From positions 1 through 43,213 of the forward strand of contig JAJZCR010000026.1 of assembly GCA_021851715.1 (NCBI GenBank): 43,213 nucleotides of DNA, read 5' to 3'. This stretch comes from Planctomycetota bacterium. GTDB taxonomy: Bacteria; Planctomycetota; Phycisphaerae; WQYP01. Position numbers and translations under genes: made by a program. The notes beneath the pieces were generated by a model. It searched no databases, was not told the origin of the DNA, and saw nothing but the letters and a program-made list of their open reading frames with translations. Shown piece by piece: positions 33,390 through 40,980 of the stretch. How positions within the stretch are numbered: the stretch's first letter is position 1; every line of letters starts with the position of its first letter.

Positions 33390-34295
33390 ATGCGCAAGCC
33401 GGTTTTACCTCCGCAGCAGTTGATCCAACTTCGACGTCGCTATGCTTCGCTTGGCGAGTTGGGCTTCGCGGTCGAATATTTTCCGAACTACATCAACCGG
33501 AAAATGATGTTTCACATGCTGGATGTAGTGCTCTTGAGCTGTGTGATCCGGGGACGTCGAAGGCACTATATGGAAGGCCAATCTTTTGTCGAAGTCGGGC
33601 CGTCGGTGAGCGTTACGCATTACGGCCAGCGGCACTGCATTCTCACCGAGCCGGCCGGCATAGAAATCTTCAATGTATATCTGGATCTGCAAAAGCATCC
33701 ACTGCCCATTCTGCCGCGAGAGTTGCAGCCGGTCGTACCGTTGCTGCTCCCGTTGCACCCGCGCTTTGTGCACCACTTGAACCGGATCGTGCGTTTGCCG
33801 TTTGCCGATGCCGCGGAACTGGGGCAACTGCTAATTGCCTTGGAACGCGAATTAAAGCAGTGCTCCCCTGGTTACCGGGAGGCGTCGGAAGCACTGTGGA
33901 AATTACTGCTCATCTGTTGCTGTCGGCGGGCGCTGAAAAGCGGCGTGCACCCTGCGCATACGCCGACGAGGCTTCCCCAACCTCGCCTGGAACAAGTGCG
34001 GCAATACCTTGATCAGGCTTACCAGGAGCCGCATACCCTGGCGGGCCTGGCGCGGCGGGCCGGGCTGGGGCGCACCTATTTTTGCCGGGCCTTCCGATCC
34101 TACACCGGCAAAACCGTTTTTACGTATCTTATTGAGCGGCGCGTTGCCGCGGCCATGGTGCGACTGCGCAGCGGCGATGAAAAAGTTCTGGCAGTCGGGT
34201 TGAACTGCGGTTTTCGCGATCCGGCGTATTTCAATCGAAAATTCAGGAAGATCGTCGGGATGACGCCCACAACCTACCGCGCCGCCGCCAGATGA
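33390..34295 (+). CDS. AraC-family transcriptional regulator
   Basis: 301 aa. The N-terminal ~170 residues are a cupin-like sensing domain (LLSCVIRGRRRHYMEGQSF, then LTEPAGIEIFNVYLDL). The C-terminal ~100 residues are the AraC double HTH: LAGLARRAGLGRTYFCRAFRSYTGK and the second helix pair ending VGLNCGFRDPAYFNRKFRKIVG-MTPTTYR. The ATG at 33390 is chosen because AGGAGA lies just before it. The frame stays open to 33267, but that would overlap the divergent PhyH gene. The divergent layout suggests it controls the PhyH/UroD-like pair. Confidence 0.88.
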   Translation: MRKPVLPPQQLIQLRRRYASLGELGFAVEYFPNYINRKMMFHMLDVVLLSCVIRGRRRHYMEGQSFVEVGPSVSVTHYGQRHCILTEPAGIEIFNVYLDLQKHPLPILPRELQPVVPLLLPLHPRFVHHLNRIVRLPFADAAELGQLLIALERELKQCSPGYREASEALWKLLLICCCRRALKSGVHPAHTPTRLPQPRLEQVRQYLDQAYQEPHTLAGLARRAGLGRTYFCRAFRSYTGKTVFTYLIERRVAAAMVRLRSGDEKVLAVGLNCGFRDPAYFNRKFRKIVGMTPTTYRAAAR

Positions 34296-34334
34296 AACCG
34301 CGAAAATCGGGCAAGACCCGAAACGGGGTGAATC

Positions 34335-34400
34335 GTGCGAGGGAGTTTCACCCCCGCACTCTGGCAGAACCGGACGTGCGTCTATCGACTTCTTCGTCCG
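34335..34400 (-). other. possible group II intron 3'-end relic
   Basis: The ~415 bp between the AraC gene and the methyltransferase holds no convincing gene. Read on the minus strand, 34371-34400 forms a hairpin (CGGACG / CGTCCG) followed by CCGGTTCTGCCAGAG, then a second strong hairpin at 34335-34359 (GTGCGGGGG / CCCTCGCAC with a TGAAACT loop). This order, a GTCCGGTTC helix strand followed by a GC stem, resembles domains V and VI at the end of bacterial group II introns. The domain V stem is not canonical and no reverse transcriptase is nearby, so at most a decayed fragment. Confidence 0.25.
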
Positions 34401-34690
34401 CCCTCATCTCCATTGCTGTGGTTCTCGGCAGCATTTCGCGTTCCCAGTGGGCGAATAGTTCCCGGTGTCACTGCGCCATGCGGCGCAGCCGCCATCACGC
34501 GCGTCGCCCATGGCTTGTACGTCCTTTGGGCCCAGTACACCAGACGGCCAGTTCTTTGAGTGGGTTGTGTGAACGTTAGCTGGAGCGATTCCATAAACGC
34601 CGCACCGATATCTTCGTTGATATGCACAGACCGAAAGTGAGCTGTGGTGCTAATCAGCATGAAGCGTTCCCTATCCGCAGTGTTTCTAAT

Positions 34691-34699
34691 TGGTACAAT
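34691..34699 (+). promoter_or_regulatory. extended -10 element close to a start codon
   Basis: TGGTACAAT at 34691-34699 fits TG-N-TACAAT. It ends ten bases before the ATG at 34710, giving a leader of at most a few bases, and no Shine-Dalgarno sequence is present. The layout matches those before the RibBA-like and rnd genes. Confidence 0.4.
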
Positions 34700-34709
34700 A
34701 CGCGGCATC

Positions 34710-35432
34710 ATGGATTATCCAGAGAACATCCAGCGCTGGAAAAAGCAGTTAGTAGTCCTGGCGGCTGCGCCATATCGCAGCGCGGGCCGCTTTGCATGGC
34801 ATTTCGCCCGCGGCAAACTCGGCGGAGATCCGGTTTTTCTGGAAATTTTGCACCATAGTCTCATCGCTTCGAATTCACAAATCCTGGATCTGGGCTGCGG
34901 GCAGGGGCTGCTGGCCGCATGGTTGCACGCGGCACAAGCACTTTGTGCCAACGGTGACTGGCCGGAAAATTGGCCGCCAGCCCCGGTACAACTCAGTATT
35001 CGCGGGATCGAACTTATGCCGCGCGACGTGCAAAGAGGAAAATCGGCGATGGACAGCGGAGCCACCATTGAACAAGGCGACATACGCACCGCGGAGTTTG
35101 GTCAAGCAGATGTCGTGGTCATTCTTGATGTGCTGCATTACATGGACTATGCCGCCCAGGATGACGTCTTGCGCCGCGTACGCGCCGTTTTGCCGGTTCA
35201 TGGCACCCTGCTGATGCGCATTGGAAATGCGGATGGCGGCTGGCGTTTTCGCCTGAGCAACTGCATGGATTCTCTGGTCGCAGCAGCCCGCGGCCACGGC
35301 ATGGTACGGCTCTACGGTCGATCCCTGGGGCAATGGCGGAAAGCTCTGGAGGAATTGGGGTTTGCCGTTGAACCAATCCCCATGAGCCAGGGAACTCCAT
35401 TTGCCAATGTTTTGCTGGTGGGACGGGTGTAA
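34710..35432 (+). CDS. class I SAM-dependent methyltransferase
   Basis: 240 aa. Motif I is ILDLGCGQGLLAAWL (about residues 54-68). The acidic residue after beta-2 is in IRGIELMPRDVQRG, motif II/III VVVILDVLHYMD and a later HGTLLMRIGNADGGW. It is a small-molecule-type methyltransferase with an unknown acceptor. The N-terminus (YPENIQRWKKQLVVLAAAPY) is helical. The frame is open further upstream to 34644 but the ATG at 34710 sits right after a promoter-like element. It converges with the ABC importer genes and has no obvious functional partner here. Confidence 0.85.
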   Translation: MDYPENIQRWKKQLVVLAAAPYRSAGRFAWHFARGKLGGDPVFLEILHHSLIASNSQILDLGCGQGLLAAWLHAAQALCANGDWPENWPPAPVQLSIRGIELMPRDVQRGKSAMDSGATIEQGDIRTAEFGQADVVVILDVLHYMDYAAQDDVLRRVRAVLPVHGTLLMRIGNADGGWRFRLSNCMDSLVAAARGHGMVRLYGRSLGQWRKALEELGFAVEPIPMSQGTPFANVLLVGRV

Positions 35433-35453
35433 CCGCCACGGTGCCGGCACCCA

Positions 35454-36276
35454 TCACGTAGGTAACTTTCGCACAAATCGCAGGGATTTTCCCATCAGAT
35501 CCACTTTCACCCGATACACTGCTTCCAGGATCTCCGGCACCAGAACTGATTTTACCGGGCCTTGCGCAACCACCCGACCATAGTTCAACAGCACCACCTG
35601 ATCCGCATATTCATGAGCCTGATTCAGATCGTGGGTAATCCAGATCACGCAGCGCCCCCGCTGATGCGCCACATCCGCAATGCGCTCCAGAAATTCCAAT
35701 TGATGCCACAAGTCCAGCGATGCTGTCACTTCATCAAGCAGCAAAATCGGGGCATCCATGGCCAACGCGCGGGCAATGGTAACTCTTTGCTGTTCGCCCC
35801 CGGAAAGTTCACCAAAAGCCCGCCGCGCCAGGTGATGAACATCCATATCCCACATGGCCTGGGTGGCCGCAGCCCGATCGTCCGCGCCGGTCAGGCCCAA
35901 CGCCGCATGGAGTGGGCCATCGGCACCCCGCCGCGGCCAGCGCCCCATCAAGACAATTTCCTCAACTGTGTAGGAAAATCCCACCGTCGGCGACTGCGGC
36001 ACGAAAGCCATTTGCGAAGCGCGCCACCGGTCCGATATCTCCGTTAATGGCCCCCCCCCCCAGCCGGACCACCCCGGCCTGCGGCTGTAAAAAGCCCAGC
36101 AGAACCTGCATGAGCGTTGATTTACCAGAACCATTAGGCCCTAAAACAGCCGTCACCTGCCCCGACGGAAATTCAGCATTCACCTGCCGCAGCACCGGTT
36201 GAACGCCGTAACCAAAGGAGACATCTTCTACGGCCATATTCATGCTAACGGAATCAGCAGTTGGCAGGGGACACAT
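35454..36276 (-). pseudogene. FecE/BtuD-like ABC importer ATPase, frameshifted at an 11-G tract
   Basis: Two frames join to make one ATPase of about 273 aa. The first (from 36276) has FGYGVQPVLRQ and Walker [10 protein letters not shown], then runs into a tract of eleven G (plus-strand C, 36051-36061). The second frame continues with PLTEISDRWRASQMAFVPQ (Q-loop), signature LSGGEQQRVTIARAL, Walker B ILLLDEVTASLD and H-loop WITHDLN. One G fewer would read straight through. So this is a real frameshift, a phase-variable tract, slippage during expression, or a sequencing error. The ATG at 36276 is four bases after the permease stop, with GGAG overlapping that stop, so it is coupled to the permease. 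It would power uptake of a siderophore, haem or cobalamin. Confidence 0.85.
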
Positions 36277-36280
36277 TTTA

Positions 36281-37327
36281 TCACTCCCACACGCGACGAC
36301 GGGACAGCAGGTATAAGAAGAACGGCCCGCCGCACAAGGCCGTTACCACTCCCACCGGTAGTTCCCCTCCGAACCAGGATCCGGTAATACGCACAAAGGT
36401 ATCGGCCAGCATCAGAAAGATAGCTCCAACAAATGGCGCGATCAGCATCAGTCGGCGATGCTCCGGGCCGAAGATCATGCGGCAAATATGCGGACAGATC
36501 AGTCCCACAAAACCGATCGGCCCGGCCAGAGCTATCGAACCGGCGGTTAAGAAACTGGCACAAAAAAAGGCCAACATGCGCATGCGCCCCAGCCGCACAC
36601 CCAGGCTTACCGCCTCCACATCTGAAAGCGCGGCAATGTTCAAGGCCCCGCCGAGGTTGAGCGCCAACCCCCAACCCGCCAGCAACACTCCCAGGCCGGT
36701 CCAAAGCACTGCCATGGGCGTGCCCTCGCTGATGTAACCGAAAAGGTATGATAAAAGATTCGCTTTGGCACCATAGGGCACCAGATTCTGCAGCAGCATA
36801 ATCAGACCGCCGCAGATCGCCCCCAGCACCACGCCCGCCAACAGCAACGTTAAGGGATCGATTTGCCCCTTGCGCTGTCCGAGAAAATACACCACCGTGC
36901 ATGCGACCAATGAACCGCACAGCGCCGGCAATGTCTGGCCGTAACGAAAGAGCTGGGCCAGCCAGGGATTGGCCAGGATGGCGGCTCCAAAGGTACTGGA
37001 AAGGACTATCCACGCCATCACCCCCACCGCCCCGCCGCTGGAAATGCCCAATACGTATGGATCAGCGAGCGGATTACGCAACAGCCCCTGCAAGAGTACC
37101 CCGGAGAGGGCCAAAGCGGCTCCGACAATGGCCGCGGCGGCAACCCGCGTCAGGCGTAAGGACATAATGGCCGGACTGGAAAAGCCCACGGAAATGGTCT
37201 GGTGTCCGGGCAGTCCGGGGCCAAGAGCCAGACACAACATCAGCACCACTGTGGTCAACAGCGCCCCCACCGCCACATATACCGTATAGCCGAAGATGGG
37301 GTGTTCATGGTGGTTTAACTTGATCAT
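36281..37327 (-). CDS. FecCD-family ABC importer permease
   Basis: 348 aa membrane protein with about ten hydrophobic helices, of the FecCD/BtuC family. Landmarks: SLRLTRVAAAAIVGAALALSG, LLQGLLRNPLADPYVLGISS, and the coupling-helix region LAGPIGFVGLICPHICRMIFG, which contacts the ATPase. The ATG at 37327 overlaps the stop of the binding-protein gene (ATGA) and CAGGAAG lies upstream. The frame is open to 37477 but that part lies inside the binding-protein gene. It forms the membrane pore for a metal chelate or cobalamin. Confidence 0.92.
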   Translation of the reverse strand: MIKLNHHEHPIFGYTVYVAVGALLTTVVLMLCLALGPGLPGHQTISVGFSSPAIMSLRLTRVAAAAIVGAALALSGVLLQGLLRNPLADPYVLGISSGGAVGVMAWIVLSSTFGAAILANPWLAQLFRYGQTLPALCGSLVACTVVYFLGQRKGQIDPLTLLLAGVVLGAICGGLIMLLQNLVPYGAKANLLSYLFGYISEGTPMAVLWTGLGVLLAGWGLALNLGGALNIAALSDVEAVSLGVRLGRMRMLAFFCASFLTAGSIALAGPIGFVGLICPHICRMIFGPEHRRLMLIAPFVGAIFLMLADTFVRITGSWFGGELPVGVVTALCGGPFFLYLLSRRRVWE

Positions 37328-38310
37328 CCGCCCGACTTCCTGATATTTCCGCCATGAATCAAATGGCCGAAAAGCTCGGCGGTTTTGTAGGATTGCAGGG
37401 TTGCGAACTGTGACCGCCTGCCCGTTACCAGGTAGACCTGGTGCCTTTTTGCAGCCGGCACCGGCAAGGCCAACCACGGCACCATCCGTGGATCGGCAGG
37501 ACCCGTTGCCACCGGTTCTCCGGGCAGCCCGATCAACAAGATTTGAGGTTTTAAGTCCACCAGTGTCTCGCGGGTCAGGGCAGGATAGCCCGAACCGAGT
37601 TTTTCGCCCACATTGTTGCCGCCCGCCACACGGATCAATTGATCTAAAAATGTTTTTTTCCCGACGGCCATCAGCGGCTGCGTGCTGATTAAGAAAACCA
37701 CACGGGGATGGGAAGCAAGCGCATAGCGGCGGTGAATGGCGGCCAGCCGGGCCTGGGCATCGGCAATCATCCGTGCCGCCCGGGCGGTCAAGCCGGTCAC
37801 AGACCCGAGAAGCTTGGCGCTGGCATACAACTGTTGCAGGGTATTTAGGCGAACATTCACCAGGGCGATGCGGTTGCGGCGGGCAAAATGCGTCAGGCTG
37901 AGCGGCAAGCGAGTTGGGGCCATCTGCACCACCAACACGGTCGGTTTCACATTGAGCACTGTTTCATAATCCAAATGCAGATAATTACCGACAATGGGCA
38001 GCGATTGCAGCCGTGGAGGCAGCAGCGGCCGGTCGAAACTCGATACCCCAACCAGGTCGCCGGCGGCACCGAGTTGCAAGAGAATCTGCGTCGCTGCGGG
38101 AACGGTACAGGCAATACGGACCGGTGGTGCCCCGCCGGCAGGCATGTGGCGCCATGGCAAAGAGTTTTTTTTTCTGCAACCGGCGGGCAGAATCAGCATC
38201 GCCAGGATGCTGGCGAGCAGCGCGCCACGCCCCAAGAAGGCCGATGGACCGGCGGGAGCATGGCCGCGGGGCGGCAGAGAGTACCGGCTTGGATAGGCAT
38301 GAGTCATCAT
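37324..38310 (-). CDS. periplasmic metal-chelate/cobalamin-binding lipoprotein
   Basis: 328 aa, class III substrate-binding protein of the FepB/BtuF type. A lipobox LPAGC places the lipidated Cys at residue 45 after a hydrophobic segment, preceded by an unusually long polar N-terminus. The core shows RIACTVPAATQILLQLGAAG, LVGVSSFDRP, VLNVKPTVLVVQMAP, and AVGKKTFLDQLIRVAGGNNV in the C-lobe. It captures the ligand and delivers it to the permease at 36281-37327. Ligand could be an iron siderophore, haem or cobalamin. It lies 110 bp after purF on the same strand and no separate promoter was recognised. No cobalamin riboswitch was seen in the gap. Confidence 0.85.
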   Translation of the reverse strand: MMTHAYPSRYSLPPRGHAPAGPSAFLGRGALLASILAMLILPAGCRKKNSLPWRHMPAGGAPPVRIACTVPAATQILLQLGAAGDLVGVSSFDRPLLPPRLQSLPIVGNYLHLDYETVLNVKPTVLVVQMAPTRLPLSLTHFARRNRIALVNVRLNTLQQLYASAKLLGSVTGLTARAARMIADAQARLAAIHRRYALASHPRVVFLISTQPLMAVGKKTFLDQLIRVAGGNNVGEKLGSGYPALTRETLVDLKPQILLIGLPGEPVATGPADPRMVPWLALPVPAAKRHQVYLVTGRRSQFATLQSYKTAELFGHLIHGGNIRKSGG

Positions 38311-38420
38311 GGCGGGTCATCGTAAGGACCATGGCCTGAAATCACAAATCCCACCAGATGGTTTTACGCCGCCCCAAGGGCGGGCGATGGCCGGCCGATG
38401 GAAGCAGAATCTCCAGCCCA

Positions 38421-39959
38421 TCACTCAAACATCTTGAGTTGATGGCGTTCCAGACCAAATTTAGAAACGGTGAGATCCACGGGAATAGGATAGGTGCCGG
38501 ACCAGCACGCCGTGCAATAATGCCCCGGAGGATGGCTTAAACACTCCAACATACCCTCCAAGGACAGGTAGGCCAGGGAATCCACCTCGATAAACTCACG
38601 TATTTCAGCAACGGTGCGCCCATTGGCAATCAGCTCGCCGGGCGTGGGAAAATCGATGCCAAAAAAACACGGATGCCGAATCGGCGGACAACTTACCCGC
38701 ATGTGGACTTCCCTGGCTCCGGCCCGCCGCAGCGCCAGAATTTTCCCACGGGTGGTGGTGCCGCGGACAATCGAATCCTCCACCACCACCAGCCGCTTGC
38801 CGCGGACCACATCCGGAATTACGATCAATTTCATCTGCACGGCCAGGTCGCGCATCTGTTGCGAAGGCTGCAGGAAGGATCGGCCGACGTACCGATTGGG
38901 CACAATTCCTTCTTCAAAAGGGATCCCACTTTGCTTGCTGAAACCCAGGGCCGCGGAGCGTCCGCTGTCTGGAATGGGAATGACGATGTCCGCATCCACC
39001 GGAGATTCGATGGCCAGCCGCCGCCCCATTTTCTGCCGCACCATGACCACCGTATCGCCGAACAACGTGCTGGACGGACTGGCAAAATACACATGCTCAA
39101 AGGCGCAGTGGGCCCGGGCATGGCGGTCTTCCGTGTAAAACCGGCTTTTGAGAGTGGTGCCGCCCCGGTCGATGGTGACAATTTCCCCCGGCTCCACTTC
39201 ACGCACAAAAGTAGCCTGAATGCTGGCCAAGGCACAGGTTTCCGAGGCCACACAATAAAAACCATCGCGGGTTTTACCGATCACCAATGGACGAAAACCC
39301 CAGGAATCGCGGCACGCTTCCAGGCGATCTTTAAATAAAAACAACATGCTAAAGGCACCCTGCAAATGCCGAAGCACATGGGCCAGAGGATCGGCCTTTT
39401 CCTGGTGCGTAGGCTTGGCCAGCATGTGAATAACAATTTCAGTATCGCTGGTGGAATAGAAAATGTGGCCGTATTTCTGGTATTCATGCCGCAGGCGTGG
39501 CGCGTTGATCAGATTGCCGTTGTGCGCCACCGCCACCTGGCCATCGATATATTCCTCCAGAATCGGTTGGGCGTTACACTTGCGGTTCGAGCCTGAGGTG
39601 GAATACCGCACATGACCAATGGCCGCGGTTCCGGTCATATCGCGCAGGACATTTTTATTAAAAACCTCCGCCACCAGGCCCAGCCCCGTATGAGCGCTGA
39701 TATCCTGGCCATCACTGGTGGCAATGCCGGCAGATTCCTGGCCTCGGTGCTGGAGAGCGTAAAGTCCGTAGTAGCAGCGTTCCACCGCATCCGGCGGTCC
39801 GGCAATTCCAAAAATTCCGCATTTTTCTTTTTTTTCGTACTCCGCCAACGGGTCCACCTCCACACCCGGCGCAGAGACTTCGGCACCGGGGATAAGTTGG
39901 GACAACGAAATGCGGTGGCCGGAACCGGTGTTATTGTTGCCGGATTGCGGGTGTGCCAT
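38421..39959 (-). CDS. purF: amidophosphoribosyltransferase PurF
   Basis: 512 aa. Catalyses the first step of de novo purine synthesis (PRPP plus glutamine to phosphoribosylamine). The glutaminase nucleophile is the Cys of KCGIFGIAG at residue 47, followed by LYALQHRGQESAGIAT. The PRPP loop is VVVEDSIVRGTTTRGK. Cysteines in HCAFEHVYFASPSS, HPCFFGIDFPTP and HYCTACWSG correspond to the ligands of the [4Fe-4S]-type PurF of Bacillus. The 46 residues before the Cys form a longer propeptide than usual (11 in B. subtilis), to be removed for activity. GGAG precedes the ATG at 39959. It needs the Fe-S machinery encoded 10 kb away. Confidence 0.95.
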   Translation of the reverse strand: MAHPQSGNNNTGSGHRISLSQLIPGAEVSAPGVEVDPLAEYEKKEKCGIFGIAGPPDAVERCYYGLYALQHRGQESAGIATSDGQDISAHTGLGLVAEVFNKNVLRDMTGTAAIGHVRYSTSGSNRKCNAQPILEEYIDGQVAVAHNGNLINAPRLRHEYQKYGHIFYSTSDTEIVIHMLAKPTHQEKADPLAHVLRHLQGAFSMLFLFKDRLEACRDSWGFRPLVIGKTRDGFYCVASETCALASIQATFVREVEPGEIVTIDRGGTTLKSRFYTEDRHARAHCAFEHVYFASPSSTLFGDTVVMVRQKMGRRLAIESPVDADIVIPIPDSGRSAALGFSKQSGIPFEEGIVPNRYVGRSFLQPSQQMRDLAVQMKLIVIPDVVRGKRLVVVEDSIVRGTTTRGKILALRRAGAREVHMRVSCPPIRHPCFFGIDFPTPGELIANGRTVAEIREFIEVDSLAYLSLEGMLECLSHPPGHYCTACWSGTYPIPVDLTVSKFGLERHQLKMFE

Positions 39960-40164
39960 GCGGGAATCTCCGATTTACTGTCGCCCCAGAAAACGCGATT
40001 TCAACCAAACCGACCTCACCAATGGATTCTAGCAGAACTTGGCCATACCGTAAACGTACAGAACTGGTATATGAGCACAACCATCGCTTATCACGCCCGG
40101 AGGTGCCATCGAAAGTGGTAAACGGGAGAAAACAAAGCGGCCACCAACATATTTCGCCGCAGGC

Positions 40165-40899
40165 ATGGGAATCGGACGTTACCCCGCACCGCCTGCGGCC
40201 TGCACAAAGCCACCAATAATCACCGTTGTCTTGCTTCAGCGGGAACTGGCGTGGACCTTGGAAGACCCGATCTTGAACGTGGTCCTCTGGGGGCTGAGAG
40301 ATCAGACCGGCGGGGCGGCACGCTGTGCCGTTGAGCGCGAAGGAATTACGCCCTGTCGCCAACACCTGAAGGACTTGGATGGCCTGGCGCAGCATCCCCG
40401 CGCTGGCCGGGCGAGTGCCGTCGGTTTGTTGCTGGTATATCTGGACACTCTGGCTCATTACGTCCGGAAGAACGCGGCGACTCCGTTGCGTGAGCTGCCG
40501 CCGAAGGTCATTGCGATAATACGTATGCTTGATGGAAATCTTGTTCGGTCCTGGTGCATGGCGGACTTCGCCGAGGCGACCGGCATCCATCCAGCCTATC
40601 TCACGCGTCAGTTCACAAGCGCCGTGGGGACCTCCCCTATGGCATATCTCTTCCGCCGCCGGGCGGAGCGTGCGGCCGCTTTGCTGCTGCAAACCCAGCA
40701 ATCCATTGGTGATATTGCCACAGCGGTCGGTTGGGACGATCCGGTCTACTTTGCCCGGCGGTTTCGCCAGCACTACGGCATGAGCGCCACTGCCTATCGG
40801 AGACGCTATGCACAGTTTCAACAACAATATTTTCCGGTGCGAGCGGCGCGATCGCGTGTAAGTCGTTACAACATGAACGATTGCAGGCCGCTGGCGTGA
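40165..40899 (+). CDS. AraC-family regulator, N-terminus short or truncated
   Basis: 244 aa. The C-terminal ~100 residues are a clear AraC double HTH: MADFAEATGIHPAYLTRQFTS with SPMAYLFRRRAERAAALLLQ, then IGDIATAVGWDDPVYFARRF and GMSATAYRRR. A helical linker (AVGLLLVYLDTLAHYV) precedes it. Only about 60 residues remain ahead of the linker, too few for a normal cupin sensing domain, and I could not recognise one in other frames of 39960-40165. The start is therefore doubtful and the gene may be truncated. It is divergent from purF and faces the transposase at 40981. Confidence 0.7.
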   Translation: MGIGRYPAPPAACTKPPIITVVLLQRELAWTLEDPILNVVLWGLRDQTGGAARCAVEREGITPCRQHLKDLDGLAQHPRAGRASAVGLLLVYLDTLAHYVRKNAATPLRELPPKVIAIIRMLDGNLVRSWCMADFAEATGIHPAYLTRQFTSAVGTSPMAYLFRRRAERAAALLLQTQQSIGDIATAVGWDDPVYFARRFRQHYGMSATAYRRRYAQFQQQYFPVRAARSRVSRYNMNDCRPLA

Positions 40900-40916
40900 G
40901 GTGCCAGTCGAGGTGT

Positions 40917-40968
40917 TGATCGCCGGAGCGGATGTTCCAGCAAAAGCTGCTGCTTTGCACGGCGATCA
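40917..40968. repeat. inverted repeat between the AraC gene and the transposase
   Basis: TGATCGCCG at 40917-40925 pairs exactly with CGGCGATCA at 40960-40968, and inside it GCAAA (40940-40944) pairs with TTTGC (40954-40958). No T-tract follows on either strand. It could be a bidirectional transcription stop or part of an insertion-sequence end. Confidence 0.35.
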
Positions 40969-40980
40969 TGCACAATAAAA

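Noticed and set aside
34382..34711. A 109-codon leftward frame in the AraC-methyltransferase gap
   Set aside because: No ribosome-binding site or domain was found. Its end coincides with the intron-like hairpins, so it is more likely part of a decayed element.
38311..38420. Cobalamin riboswitch upstream of the metal-chelate importer
   Set aside because: The gap is only 110 bp and shows no B12-box-like sequence. A GC hairpin at the CGCCCTTGGGGCG stretch has no T-tract.
39931..40827. A 298-codon leftward frame
   Set aside because: It is antisense to the AraC helix-turn-helix gene and overlaps the purF start. Composition is typical of a shadow frame in GC-rich DNA.
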